Positions 1-7,669 of a stretch of DNA of 39,302 nucleotides are shown piece by piece (position 1 is the first letter of the stretch; every line of letters starts with the position of its first letter). Below the pieces are notes generated by a model. The model was not told where the DNA came from. It saw nothing but the letters and a program-made list of their open reading frames with translations, and did not search any database. The DNA is taken from contig DIFA01000025.1 in NCBI GenBank assembly GCA_002418895.1, positions 1 through 39,302 on the forward strand, in the 5' to 3' direction. The DNA is from Dehalococcoidia bacterium UBA5760. Its GTDB lineage: Bacteria; Chloroflexota; Dehalococcoidia; Dehalococcoidales; UBA5760. A program made the translations under genes and the position numbers.

Positions 1-1209
1 CAGACCGCGGTGCTGCGCCGCCTGCGGGCTGCGCTGTCCGAGCGGAATCTCCGGTCCGTAGACATGAAGCTCCCTGATTACGGCAGACCCCTGTCCTGAT
101 CCGTCCGGCAGTCCCACCCTCATCCGCAGCAGCCCGAAGAGGGTCTCATTATCATCCTCGAAGGACAGGAAGACCTCCCTGCCCCCGGAAGCGGGATAGT
201 CCGTCCTTACCATACGGGGTTCACCCGTCTCCCACCCGTCCCGGGCGCGGTGTCCGTACTCACGGCACCGGATGCAGCGGCATTCGATTCCCCGCTCCTT
301 CATACGCCGCCTGACTTCACTACGCAGCGAGTCCTTCAGACCGCCGACAATGAATTTAGCCGGAATGTCACGGAGCACCCGGGAAATTCGAACGTATCCG
401 GGCACGATTGACTTGATATCGACAATAAGGTTAATCATCGTCTCATCATCGTAGGGCAGATAGCGTCCCTGCCGGTACCACTGCTCCAGCTCGGTACCGG
501 CCACCACCATGGTCGGATAGAGCTTCAAGCCGTCCGGCCTGAAGTCGGCATCAGCGAACAGCCTTCCCGCCATCTCGAGGTCAAGCTGCGGCGTCGAGCC
601 GGGCAGTCCCGGCATCCAGTGGTAGTGCACCTTAAAACCGTAATCCTTGAGCAGTCTGGTGGCCCGGACGACATCGGAAACGGTGTGCCCCCTGCGGATA
701 AGATGATAGATATCATCATCGAGGGCCTGGACGCCGAGCTCCACCCGGGTGGTGCCGAACTCCAGCATCCGGTGGGCCTCCTCTGGCCCGCACCAGTCGG
801 GGCGGGTCTCGATACAGAGCCCGACACAACGGCAGACCGACTCTTCATTAAGCCGCTGGGCTTCCTCAAGGGTGGCCGAGATTTCGCCGTTCAGGGCATC
901 GAAGCAGTCCTTGACGAACCGGTACTGATACTCGACCGGAGCGGCCAGAAAGGTGCCCCCCATTACAATCAGCTCGATCTTATCGGTGGGATGTCCCATC
1001 GCGGAGAGCGTCCGCAGTCTCAACCTGACCTGCTCCGCCGCATCATAACCGCAGTTTATCGCCCGCAGTACCGCCGGCGACTCAGGGGTATAGCTCTGGG
1101 GGACCTCCGGATAGGTGGGACAGCAGACACACCGGCCGGGGCACTTAGTCGGCTGTGTCATCACCGCCAGCGGAGTAACCCCGGAGATTGTCCTGGTAGA
1201 TTTTTTCAT
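1..1209 (-). CDS. elp3: Elp3-family radical SAM / acetyltransferase (tRNA U34), 3' end outside window
   Basis: The reading frame is open from an ATG at 1209 to the window edge (403 codons), so the C-terminus is missing. Residues 1-300 look like the Elp3 radical SAM domain: an N-terminal segment TRTISGVTPLAVMT, the cluster motif C23-x3-C27-x2-C30, then IELIVMGGTF, ETRPDWCG and TRVELGVQ blocks. A Cys-rich segment CRCIRCREYG follows, then the start of the GNAT-like acetyltransferase domain (EVFLSFED, IRELHVYG). The frame stops at QHRGL, where the acetyl-CoA loop begins, so roughly the last 60 residues are lost. Family knowledge: Elp3 builds cm5U-type modifications on tRNA wobble uridine from acetyl-CoA and SAM; the Dehalococcoides protein is a structural model. 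The gene is divergent from a Trm9-like methyltransferase only 35 bp away. No clear Shine-Dalgarno precedes the ATG. Confidence 0.93.
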   Translation of the reverse strand, partial: MKKSTRTISGVTPLAVMTQPTKCPGRCVCCPTYPEVPQSYTPESPAVLRAINCGYDAAEQVRLRLRTLSAMGHPTDKIELIVMGGTFLAAPVEYQYRFVKDCFDALNGEISATLEEAQRLNEESVCRCVGLCIETRPDWCGPEEAHRMLEFGTTRVELGVQALDDDIYHLIRRGHTVSDVVRATRLLKDYGFKVHYHWMPGLPGSTPQLDLEMAGRLFADADFRPDGLKLYPTMVVAGTELEQWYRQGRYLPYDDETMINLIVDIKSIVPGYVRISRVLRDIPAKFIVGGLKDSLRSEVRRRMKERGIECRCIRCREYGHRARDGWETGEPRMVRTDYPASGGREVFLSFEDDNETLFGLLRMRVGLPDGSGQGSAVIRELHVYGPEIPLGQRSPQAAQHRGL

Positions 1210-1217
1210 AGTATACT
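1188..1217 (+). promoter_or_regulatory. Candidate promoter for the Trm9-like gene
   Basis: TTGTCC (1188-1193), an 18-nt spacer and TATACT (1212-1217) would start transcription near 1224, about 20 nt before the methyltransferase ATG. The -35 lies inside the first codons of the divergent elp3. The -10 is part of a perfect 8-bp palindrome, AGTATACT (1210-1217). The -35 match is only moderate, so this is tentative. Confidence 0.4.
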
Positions 1218-1244
1218 CATAACAAGTTTAGCAAATTCTAGCTT

Positions 1245-1898
1245 ATGGCAACAAACAGAGACATTTTTGACCGGCTGGCACCGGGCTGGTATAACTTCAG
1301 GCACTGGTCAATCTTCCCCGGCGAACTGGAAGCGCTGGCGAAGAAGTGGCATCAGGGCAAGCTGCTTAATCTCGGCTGTGCCCACGGCCCTGACTTCCTC
1401 CCCTTCCGCAGCGGCTTTGAGCTCTACGGCGTGGACTTTTCCCCCGGGATGATAAAGGGGGCGCAAAAATACTGCCGGAAGTTTGACCTCACCGTGAACC
1501 TGTTGCTGGCCGACGTCGGCTGCCTCCCCTTCTGCGACCGGAGCTTCGACCGGGCCATCGCAATAGCCACCTACCACCATATCCGGGGGGAAGAAGAGCA
1601 GCAGAGGGCGTTCGACGAGCTGTGGCGGGTGCTCAGACCCGGCGCCGAAGCCTTTGTTACGGTATGGAACCGGTGGCAGCGCCGCTTCTGGTTCAAGCCG
1701 AAAGAGGTAGCCGTACCCTGGCGGACCGGGAATATGACACTGCAGCGCTACTACTACCTTTTCTCTTACCCGGAGCTGGAGAAACTGGCCCGCCGGGCCG
1801 GCTTCGAAGTGGTCGAGTCCTTTCCGGAAAGCTCATACCGGCACCGCTGTAAGTTCTTCTCCCGCAATATCTGCCTGCTGCTCAGGAAGGGCAACTAG
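1245..1898 (+). CDS. Trm9/ALKBH8-like SAM-dependent tRNA methyltransferase
   Basis: 217 aa class I methyltransferase. SAM motif I is LLNLGCAHGPDF (about residues 40-51), followed by an acidic strand end (YGVDFSPGMI), motif IV/V with CLPFCDRSFDRAIAIATYHH, and LWRVLRPGAEAFVTVWN. The YHH after the fourth strand, the VWN ending and the late RYYYLFSYPELEKLA segment are what I recognise from Trm9 and the methyltransferase domain of ALKBH8, which convert cm5U34 to mcm5U34 in tRNA. Elp3, encoded divergently 35 bp away, makes the cm5U substrate, and this context strongly supports the assignment. No Trm112-like partner is visible in the window. The start is the ATG at 1245; no strong ribosome-binding site is present. 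A generic SAM methyltransferase on another substrate remains possible. Confidence 0.85.
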   Translation: MATNRDIFDRLAPGWYNFRHWSIFPGELEALAKKWHQGKLLNLGCAHGPDFLPFRSGFELYGVDFSPGMIKGAQKYCRKFDLTVNLLLADVGCLPFCDRSFDRAIAIATYHHIRGEEEQQRAFDELWRVLRPGAEAFVTVWNRWQRRFWFKPKEVAVPWRTGNMTLQRYYYLFSYPELEKLARRAGFEVVESFPESSYRHRCKFFSRNICLLLRKGN

Positions 1899-1962
1899 AC
1901 ATATACCCGATAATCTGTTTTAATAAGACATTAAACATTGTTTTCAATCGAAGGAGTAGTAT

Positions 1963-2454
1963 ATGGATTTTTTCGGTGGTGAGGGCGGCAGCAGCCAGTG
2001 GACGTTGATAATACCGCTCATCGTTCTGATCGTATTCAGCATTTTTATGCGGCGGCGTAAATCAGAAAACAGTCCGCAGGACATAGTCATGAGTCTTGTC
2101 AGCGACCTGCACAGCAACCAGAGAATTATAGACCAGTTGAATACCCAGATGCGGCCCACCAAGCTCAAGATAGGCAGCTGGAAGAGAAACAGGGATAAGA
2201 TCGGCTTTCTCGACGAGGCAACACGCAGCAACGTCACCAACTTCTTCAGCATGGCGGAAGATTTTAACCTGCAGATGGATGCCGCCAAAAGGTACAAGAC
2301 GACCAGCTATCTCTCCGGGATAAACACGGAAAGGATGACGGATCCGCTGGCCAAGAGCAGGGAGGGTCTCCAGGAATGGTTGAAGGTGAACATGCAGCAG
2401 ATGGGACCCGGTTCCGGACGTCAGGGATGTCTGCCCGGTATGGGCGGAGGGTAA
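1963..2454 (+). CDS. Small membrane-anchored protein of unknown function
   Basis: 163 aa; I do not recognise a named family. A short Gly/Ser-rich N-terminus is followed by one hydrophobic segment (about residues 13-30, WTLIIPLIVLIVFSIFM) and then RRRK, which predicts an outside N-terminus and a cytoplasmic body. The soluble part is mostly helical in appearance (SDLHSNQRIIDQLN, FFSMAEDFNLQMDAAKRY), and the C-terminus is rich in Gly and Met. The ATG at 1963 is preceded by GAAGGAG at a good distance, supporting real translation. The gene follows the Trm9-like gene by 64 bp and converges on the fatty-acid operon terminator, so it may be cotranscribed with the methyltransferase, though no functional link is evident. 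Confidence 0.8.
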   Translation: MDFFGGEGGSSQWTLIIPLIVLIVFSIFMRRRKSENSPQDIVMSLVSDLHSNQRIIDQLNTQMRPTKLKIGSWKRNRDKIGFLDEATRSNVTNFFSMAEDFNLQMDAAKRYKTTSYLSGINTERMTDPLAKSREGLQEWLKVNMQQMGPGSGRQGCLPGMGGG

Positions 2455-2492
2455 AGAAAAAATTACGGACCGGGTATTCAAACCGGTCCGTA
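2455..2492 (-). terminator. Intrinsic terminator of the fatty-acid operon
   Basis: Perfect 10-bp stem TACGGACCGG (2464-2473) / CCGGTCCGTA (2483-2492) with a 9-nt loop. Read on the minus strand it is followed by AATTTTTTCTTTA, a typical U-tract, and lies 33 bp after the fabG stop. On the plus strand no T-run follows, so it is mainly a minus-strand terminator. Confidence 0.85.
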
Positions 2493-2525
2493 TCATCTTG
2501 ATTCCCTTATAAATGATAGTCCGTA

Positions 2526-3281
2526 TTAGGTAATGCCGCCGTCGATGGCAATAACCTGCCCGCTGATAAAAGCAGCCCGCTCGCTGGCCAGGAAAGCTAC
2601 CAGTTCGGCCACCTCTTCCGGCTGACCGTATCGTTTCAGCGGCGTCATCTTAAGAATAGCCTCTCTAGCTTCTTGCGGCACTCTGTCCGTCATCTCGGTA
2701 ACAATAAAGCCCGGGGCAATGGCATTAGCAGTTATGTTAAGTGCACCCACCTCTTTAGCTACGGTCTTGGTAAAGGCGATAATACCCGCTTTCGAAGCCG
2801 CATAGTTCGCCTGCCCGACATTACCCATTATCCCGGCGATGGAAGCCATGCTGATAATACGCCCCCAGCGCTGCCGCATCATAGCGCGCAGGGCAAAACG
2901 GGTACAGGTATAGGCACCTCTGAGGTTGGTGTCGATAACAGCGTCCCACGCTTCATCGGACATCTTGAGCAGCAGGGTATCACGGTTGATGCCGGCATTG
3001 TTGACCAGAATATCGATCCTCTCCCAGCGGCCGGTTACCTCATCCAACATGGCCTTGACAGCTTCGCTATCTCTAACATCGGCTTCAACGGCAAAGGCAT
3101 CTCCACCCCGGTCCTTTATCTCCTTAACCACTCCCTCGGCAGCCTCTCTGGCTACGTCGTTAACGACCACCCTGGCACCCCGGCTGGCAAGCTTGAGGGC
3201 AATGGCTCTACCTATGCCTCGGGAAGCCCCGGTTACCAGCGCTACCTTGCCTTCTAATTCCAGAGACGCATCGTTACACAT
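2526..3281 (-). CDS. fabG: 3-oxoacyl-ACP reductase FabG
   Basis: 251 aa short-chain dehydrogenase that reduces 3-oxoacyl-ACP to 3-hydroxyacyl-ACP with NADPH in type II fatty-acid synthesis. The cofactor motif TGASRGIG is at 17-24, NNAG at 94-97, catalytic Ser147 in SMASIAG, and Tyr160-x3-Lys164 in YAASK. The tail FISGQVIAIDGG is typical of FabG. It is the last gene of the minus-strand operon, 2 bp after fabF, with GAGGAGG seven bases before its ATG. The terminator lies just downstream. Length and motifs match the family closely. Confidence 0.96.
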   Translation of the reverse strand: MCNDASLELEGKVALVTGASRGIGRAIALKLASRGARVVVNDVAREAAEGVVKEIKDRGGDAFAVEADVRDSEAVKAMLDEVTGRWERIDILVNNAGINRDTLLLKMSDEAWDAVIDTNLRGAYTCTRFALRAMMRQRWGRIISMASIAGIMGNVGQANYAASKAGIIAFTKTVAKEVGALNITANAIAPGFIVTEMTDRVPQEAREAILKMTPLKRYGQPEEVAELVAFLASERAAFISGQVIAIDGGIT

Positions 3282-3283
3282 TC

Positions 3284-4513
3284 TTAAGCCTCCTCAAACT
3301 TCTTAAAAACGAGACAGCAGTTCTGCCCGCCCAGTCCGAAGCTATTCTTCAGGCAGGCATTTACCTGCACCCGGCGGGCCACATTAGGTACGTAGTCCAA
3401 ATCACACTCAGGGTCGGGAGTCTCGTAGTGTATGGTAGGTGGAATAATCCCGTGGCTGATGCTCATTACCACACCGATCGATTCAACCATACCACCAGCA
3501 GACAGCATATGACCGAACATGGACTTATTAGCACTGACCGGTATACGGTAGGCCCGTTCTCCGAATACCATCTTAATGGCTTTCGTCTCGCTAGCATCGT
3601 TCAAACGGGTGCTGGTGCCATGGGCATTGATACAGTCGATATCCTCCGGACCGAGCCCGGCATTCCGGATAGCGATTCTCATTGCCATTGCCTCGGTATC
3701 CGGCTGGGGAGCGGTGGTATCATAGGCATCAAAGGTCCAGCCGGCTCCGGCCAACTCGGCCAAAATCGGCGCACCCCTCTTCATAGCATGCGCATAGCTC
3801 TCCAGTATCATTACTCCGGATCCTTCTCCATAAACAAAGCCGCTACGGTTAAGATCAAAGGGACGGCAGGCCTTATCCGGGTCCGGTTCCCGGCTCAGGG
3901 CACCTATCACACTAAGCGCGGCTATGGTCATCTCGTCAAGAGAAGCATCGGAGGTGGCGACAATCATTACGTCGGCATAGCCCAGACGGATGAAATTCAA
4001 GGCACAACCTATCGCATCGGCACCACTGGCACAGAGGCTGTTGACGCTGGTGCTGGGACCCTGTGCCCCGAACAGCATCCCCAACTGCAGAGACACTATG
4101 CTGGGCGCTCCTTTGGTAAAGAACAACGGGTCGACCCGCCTCGGTCCCCGTTTGGCCAGGGTGTCGAAACCCTGGGCGACATACCGGTTTTCCTGCAGAT
4201 TGGCACTGACAATACCCACCCGCTCCGGCTGCTCCTGCGCTATATCCAGTCCGGCCGAAGCCACCGCCTCTTTAGCCGCCGGAACAACGAGATGAATCGT
4301 CCTCGTCGTCCGCTCAACTGTTTTCGGCTCCATATATTTGCCCGGGTCAAGGTCTTTTACCTCGGCAGCCACCTTGACCGGGTAGTCAGTAGCATCGAAC
4401 TTTCGGATCAGGCCAACCCCTGATTTCCCCGCCGTCAGGTTTCCCCAATACTCTTCGATATTCAGGCCGATGGGACAAACGGTGCCCACACCGGTAACTA
4501 CTACTCGCTGCAC
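3284..4513 (-). CDS. fabF: Beta-ketoacyl-ACP synthase II FabF
   Basis: 409 aa thiolase-fold condensing enzyme that elongates acyl-ACP with malonyl-ACP. The catalytic triad is visible: Cys161 in NSLCASGAD, His298 in NAHGTSTRLND, and His335 in NKSMFGHMLSAGG. This Cys-His-His set identifies KAS I/II and not KAS III (FabH, Cys-His-Asn). The C-terminal NSFGLGGQNCCLVF block is also typical. The start is a GTG at 4513 beginning MQRVVVTGVG; the GGAGG that would serve it lies inside the end of fabL, 2 bp upstream, which suggests coupled translation. No fabH or fabD is present in this cluster. Confidence 0.96.
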   Translation of the reverse strand: MQRVVVTGVGTVCPIGLNIEEYWGNLTAGKSGVGLIRKFDATDYPVKVAAEVKDLDPGKYMEPKTVERTTRTIHLVVPAAKEAVASAGLDIAQEQPERVGIVSANLQENRYVAQGFDTLAKRGPRRVDPLFFTKGAPSIVSLQLGMLFGAQGPSTSVNSLCASGADAIGCALNFIRLGYADVMIVATSDASLDEMTIAALSVIGALSREPDPDKACRPFDLNRSGFVYGEGSGVMILESYAHAMKRGAPILAELAGAGWTFDAYDTTAPQPDTEAMAMRIAIRNAGLGPEDIDCINAHGTSTRLNDASETKAIKMVFGERAYRIPVSANKSMFGHMLSAGGMVESIGVVMSISHGIIPPTIHYETPDPECDLDYVPNVARRVQVNACLKNSFGLGGQNCCLVFKKFEEA

Positions 4514-4515
4514 TT

Positions 4516-5301
4516 TCAGTTCTCGCCTCCTTTACCCTTAAGATTAAGAGGGGTTAACGAAAAGCCTCCGTCAACGATAATCGTCTGACCCCTGATCATA
4601 AAAGACTCGCTGCCGCAGAGAAAAGCCACCACCCCGGCAACATCTTCAGGACTGACCATCCTGCCCGCCGGAGTTGTCTTCCAGAAAGCACCCTCGTCCT
4701 CTTCTCCCGCTCCCCCGGCGTAGGACAGCCCGACCTCAGTAGGCACAAATGAGGCTCCTACCGCATTAACACAGATATCCTTCGGAGCCAGTTCTACCGC
4801 CAGATAGCGCACCAGGGCCTCAAGGGTCGCCTTGGATACCCCTATGGCGGTGTAGCCGGGCCAGACCAGCTTCGAGCCCAGACTGGTGATGGCTACTATT
4901 TTACCACCCCTCCCCTCCATCAGCCCGGCCGCCCGCTGCGCACCGAGCAGAAACGCCCTGGCATTGATGTCCATCGTCCAGCCCCAGACCTTGGCATCAA
5001 GGTCAAGGGCAGAACGGGGCAGACCGGAGGCAGCATTGCTGACGAATATGTCCAGCCGGCCAAAGCTAGCGGCAACGGTATCGAACATCTCATCGAGCTT
5101 CTCCGGATCGCCGACATTGGCCCGGATGACACTGGCCTTTACGCCTAACTCTTCGATATCCCGGGCCGTTTGCTCGGCAGCCTCACGCCGGCGGAAGTAG
5201 TTGACAATAACATCGGCCCCCTCCCGGGCCAGCCTCAAGGCTATCGCCCTGCCAATGCCACGGGAGCTGCCGGTTACCAGGGCAACCTTACCTTTAAGCA
5301 T
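4516..5301 (-). CDS. fabL: Enoyl-ACP reductase III FabL-like short-chain dehydrogenase
   Basis: 261 aa SDR protein. Although it resembles FabG at first sight (TGSSRGIG at 11-18), its active site has Tyr150-x6-Lys157 (YTAIGVSK), the spacing of enoyl-ACP reductases, where FabG has Tyr-x3-Lys. Blocks such as RANVGDPEKLDEMF, NAASG, INARA, VRYLAVELAPK and MIRGQTIIVDGG closely recall Bacillus FabL. The predicted role is NADPH-dependent reduction of enoyl-ACP, the last step of each elongation cycle. Position between acpP and fabF supports this. FabL is distinct from FabI and generally associated with triclosan tolerance. The residual alternative is a second 3-oxoacyl reductase. Confidence 0.88.
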   Translation of the reverse strand: MLKGKVALVTGSSRGIGRAIALRLAREGADVIVNYFRRREAAEQTARDIEELGVKASVIRANVGDPEKLDEMFDTVAASFGRLDIFVSNAASGLPRSALDLDAKVWGWTMDINARAFLLGAQRAAGLMEGRGGKIVAITSLGSKLVWPGYTAIGVSKATLEALVRYLAVELAPKDICVNAVGASFVPTEVGLSYAGGAGEEDEGAFWKTTPAGRMVSPEDVAGVVAFLCGSESFMIRGQTIIVDGGFSLTPLNLKGKGGEN

Positions 5302-5544
5302 CTATTTCTTCTCGGCTACACGCGCCTCAACGAAGGAAACAAAATCGCCGAAATTCTTGAACTTCTGTGCCTCTTCATCCGGAATCTCGATGCCGAACTC
5401 ATCTTCCAGAGCGACCAGCACCTGCACCATATCCAGAGAATCGGCCTTCATATCCTGGAAGGTAGACTCGGGGGTGAGAATTTTCCGGTCACAGTGCACA
5501 ATCTTGACAATAATATCCTTGATGGTTTCTTCTGCAGCAGACAT
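5302..5544 (-). CDS. acpP: Acyl carrier protein
   Basis: 80 aa acidic helical protein. The phosphopantetheine attachment site is Ser36 in ADSLDMV, followed by the acidic helix VALEDEFGIEIPDEEA that docks fatty-acid enzymes. It carries the growing acyl chain as a thioester for all neighbouring enzymes in the operon. AAGGAGAAGGAG precedes the ATG. The stop codon abuts the fabL start with no gap, and plsX lies 27 bp upstream, a common arrangement. Length and motif are typical. Confidence 0.96.
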   Translation of the reverse strand: MSAAEETIKDIIVKIVHCDRKILTPESTFQDMKADSLDMVQVLVALEDEFGIEIPDEEAQKFKNFGDFVSFVEARVAEKK

Positions 5545-5571
5545 AATAACTCCTTCTCCTTAATTAATATG

Positions 5572-6591
5572 TTAATTGGTATGTTCCAGCATCTTGCTTA
5601 ACTCTGTTTTCAAGCAACTCACTACACCACGCTCTACCGCCAGCCTGGCCATTCCCAGCTTGGTGGTTACCTCGGCAGCCTGACTGTGACCATGGATCTT
5701 AACCACCACCCCATCGATACCCCAGATGAGACCGCCGCCGACGCTGTCGGATGAGACCAGCGATTTCAGCAGATTCTTCACCTTCCCTTTAACCAGAAGC
5801 CCGACAAAGGGATGGCTCTTCATCTTGCTTTTGAAATAACCTCCCATAGCACCAACGGAGCTTTCGCAGAGCTTCATAAGAGCATTACCGACAAAGGCAT
5901 CACAGACAATTACATTGGCGCCTCCGGTCAGAACGGCATTACCCTCGACGTTGCCGATAAAATTCAATCCGCTCCCTTGCAAGAGAGGATAGGCCCCCCT
6001 GACCACAGTATTACCCTTGCCCTCCTCTCTGCCAACATTCAACAGCCCTACCGTAGGATTGGGAATATCCAGAAATATTCTAGCATAAACAGTACCTATG
6101 ATGGCAAAGGTAAGCAGGTGCTGCGGTTTACAGTCTATATTGACACCGAGGTCGAACAGCGCCGTCTTCGGAGCAAGGCCGCTTAAGACTCCACCGATGA
6201 CCGGGCGAGCTATCCCCTCCATCATACCGAGATACTGTATAGCACTGGCAATCAGTGAGCCGGTAGCGGTAGCACCGAGCAGACCGTCTGCCTCACCGTC
6301 TCTTACTAACCTGGCCGCCACCGCAATAGAGGAACGGGGATTACGGCGTACTGACAGGGCCGGATTCTCTTCCTCCTTGATGAAATTATCAGCATTAACA
6401 CAGCTAATCGGTAGACCGGAAATGCTATACTTAGCCAGCTCCGCTTCCAGGATATTGAGAGGGCCAACCAGTACCGGCTCGACATCCCCCCTCTGGGCAG
6501 CAGCCACGGCCCCTTTCACTATCTCCTCAGGGGCATAATCACCACCCATTGCATCAACGGCTATCTTTACTCTACGTCCGGTATCAGTCAT
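5572..6591 (-). CDS. plsX: Phosphate acyltransferase PlsX
   Basis: 339 aa from the chosen start. PlsX converts acyl-ACP plus phosphate to acyl-phosphate, which PlsY uses to begin phospholipid synthesis. Family features are VKIAVDAMGGD near the N-terminus, the NPRSSI block, FDLGVN, the glycine-rich LLNVGREEGKGN, and VCDAFVGN. I chose the ATG at 6591 (MTDTGRR) because AAGGGA precedes it at a suitable distance and the resulting length fits the family; an in-frame ATG at 6621 would add ten residues, has no ribosome-binding site and gives an unusual leader. It sits between the dehydratase-like genes and acpP. Confidence 0.94.
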   Translation of the reverse strand: MTDTGRRVKIAVDAMGGDYAPEEIVKGAVAAAQRGDVEPVLVGPLNILEAELAKYSISGLPISCVNADNFIKEEENPALSVRRNPRSSIAVAARLVRDGEADGLLGATATGSLIASAIQYLGMMEGIARPVIGGVLSGLAPKTALFDLGVNIDCKPQHLLTFAIIGTVYARIFLDIPNPTVGLLNVGREEGKGNTVVRGAYPLLQGSGLNFIGNVEGNAVLTGGANVIVCDAFVGNALMKLCESSVGAMGGYFKSKMKSHPFVGLLVKGKVKNLLKSLVSSDSVGGGLIWGIDGVVVKIHGHSQAAEVTTKLGMARLAVERGVVSCLKTELSKMLEHTN

Positions 6592-6623
6592 CAAGAGTTC
6601 CCTTCTCATCAACCCTGGCAATG

Positions 6624-7049
6624 CTACTGAAGCTTAACCACCGCCTCACCGGTAATTATCACCTCACCCTTCTGGTTGCAGCACTCCAGACTGCAATGAG
6701 CATGCGGGACTCCATCTCTATCCTCGATAGAATCAATCTTCCCGCTGGTGGTTATGGTATCCTCGGGCCGGGCGGCTGCTTTGAAGCGAACGGAAAGCCG
6801 CCCCCCCTCAAGCCAGCTCCGCCCGAACGCCCTGGTCATCATCTCCGAAGCGTAAGCCAGAATGAGCATACCGTGAGCGATGGTCCCGCCGAGCGGGGTC
6901 GTTGCAGCAAAGGCTTCATCAATATGAATGGGGTTAAAATCACCGCTGGCCTCAGCATAAAGATTAATCTCACGCTGAGTGACACGCTTGACCACCGAAG
7001 GAAGACTTGAACCTTGATGGAAGTCTGCCGGTCTTGGTCTCTCGAACAA
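6624..7049 (-). CDS. MaoC-like (HadB-type) hot-dog dehydratase
   Basis: 141 aa hot-dog protein carrying the hydratase-2 motif YAEASGDFNPIHIDEAFA, with catalytic Asp37 and His42. Such enzymes add or remove water on (R)-3-hydroxyacyl thioesters. Inside a fatty-acid operon that lacks fabZ/fabA it is most simply the catalytic subunit of a 3-hydroxyacyl-ACP dehydratase like mycobacterial HadB, paired with the HadA-like protein encoded upstream. Translation starts at TTG (7049) with an excellent GGGGAGGAG eight bases before it. A stand-alone (R)-specific enoyl-CoA hydratase is the alternative; operon position argues for ACP substrates. Confidence 0.85.
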   Translation of the reverse strand: MFERPRPADFHQGSSLPSVVKRVTQREINLYAEASGDFNPIHIDEAFAATTPLGGTIAHGMLILAYASEMMTRAFGRSWLEGGRLSVRFKAAARPEDTITTSGKIDSIEDRDGVPHAHCSLECCNQKGEVIITGEAVVKLQ

Positions 7050-7073
7050 CGCAGGTACTCCTCCCCTATTTTC

Positions 7074-7490
7074 TTAGTTTGGTATGGCTATAGTAGCTTT
7101 ACCGGTCAAAACCTCTTGCTCATCTTGATTCAGAGCGCTTATTTCAATCGACATTAGATTTAGCCTGCCACGCTCCAACCGATGGGCTATCTTTCCACCG
7201 CAGCTTATGGTAGACCCCACGGGTACTATACCGAGAAACTCAAGCTCCTGAGAGGCGTGTATCGAGCCCGGAGGTACTGCAAAAGACTGCGACAGCGCCG
7301 TTATAGCACAAGCCGCTATAGCCATGGGAGGGACTATCCCTGCCTTTAAGAAATGCTGCTGTTCGCCGACTGCTTCCAGGTATTTGGCAATAACTGATTC
7401 CGTCAGTTCATAGCTAACCGATGGGAACTGATAACCGATCGGTAAATCCTTCAAACTCACCGGTGAACTGCTATTTTCTTTGTTTCCCAT
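7074..7490 (-). CDS. MaoC N-terminal-like (HadA/HadC-type) hot-dog subunit
   Basis: 138 aa. The region LKDLPIGYQFPSVSYELTESVIAKYLEAV followed by GIVPPMAIAACAI and IHASQELEFLGIVPVGSTI has the pattern of the MaoC_dehydrat_N domain (HadA/HadC, FAS1-type), which lacks the catalytic D-x4-H motif and supports a catalytic partner. The neighbouring gene supplies that motif, so the two probably form a heterodimeric 3-hydroxyacyl-ACP dehydratase. I start at the ATG at 7490 (MGNKENSS) because AGGAT lies upstream and because a strong promoter at 7594-7566 would fall inside the longer in-frame ORF starting at 7598. First gene of the operon. Confidence 0.8.
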   Translation of the reverse strand: MGNKENSSSPVSLKDLPIGYQFPSVSYELTESVIAKYLEAVGEQQHFLKAGIVPPMAIAACAITALSQSFAVPPGSIHASQELEFLGIVPVGSTISCGGKIAHRLERGRLNLMSIEISALNQDEQEVLTGKATIAIPN

Positions 7491-7565
7491 CTCAAAACAT
7501 CCTGTCAATTCGGAAAGAGGCCGGTGCAGAACAGGCACAATGCCAATTAGAAAATATCTCTGTAA

Positions 7566-7594
7566 ATATAAACTACATCCATCCTGAATGTCAA
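7566..7594 (-). promoter_or_regulatory. Promoter of the fatty-acid operon
   Basis: Minus strand TTGACA (7594-7589), 17-nt spacer, TTATAT (7571-7566). The -35 is perfect and the spacing ideal; transcription would begin near 7559, giving a leader of about 70 nt before the first ATG at 7490. Confidence 0.75.
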
Positions 7595-7640
7595 GCATCT
7601 GTGCCCGGCTGAATACTCCGGCGCTGTTTTACCGGAAAAG

Positions 7641-7669
7641 TTGACATATAAAAATAATAGTAGTAGTAT
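7641..7669 (+). promoter_or_regulatory. Promoter of rpoBC
   Basis: TTGACA (7641-7646), 17-nt spacer, TAGTAT (7664-7669). Predicted start near 7676 gives a leader of about 130 nt to rpoB. No ribosomal protein genes (rplJL) lie upstream, so rpoBC has its own promoter here. Confidence 0.75.

Noticed and set aside
1210..1217. AGTATACT palindrome as a shared -10 for elp3
   Set aside because: On the minus strand it would lie so close to the ATG at 1209 that transcription would start inside the gene; it remains usable only for the plus-strand gene.
619..1452. Long plus-strand frame of 277 codons over elp3
   Set aside because: It is antisense to elp3, has no recognisable protein features and runs into the methyltransferase gene; GC-rich coding DNA gives such shadows.
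3428..4423. 331-codon plus-strand frame opposite fabF
   Set aside because: Low-complexity composition, antisense to a certain fabF, no motif; a shadow frame.
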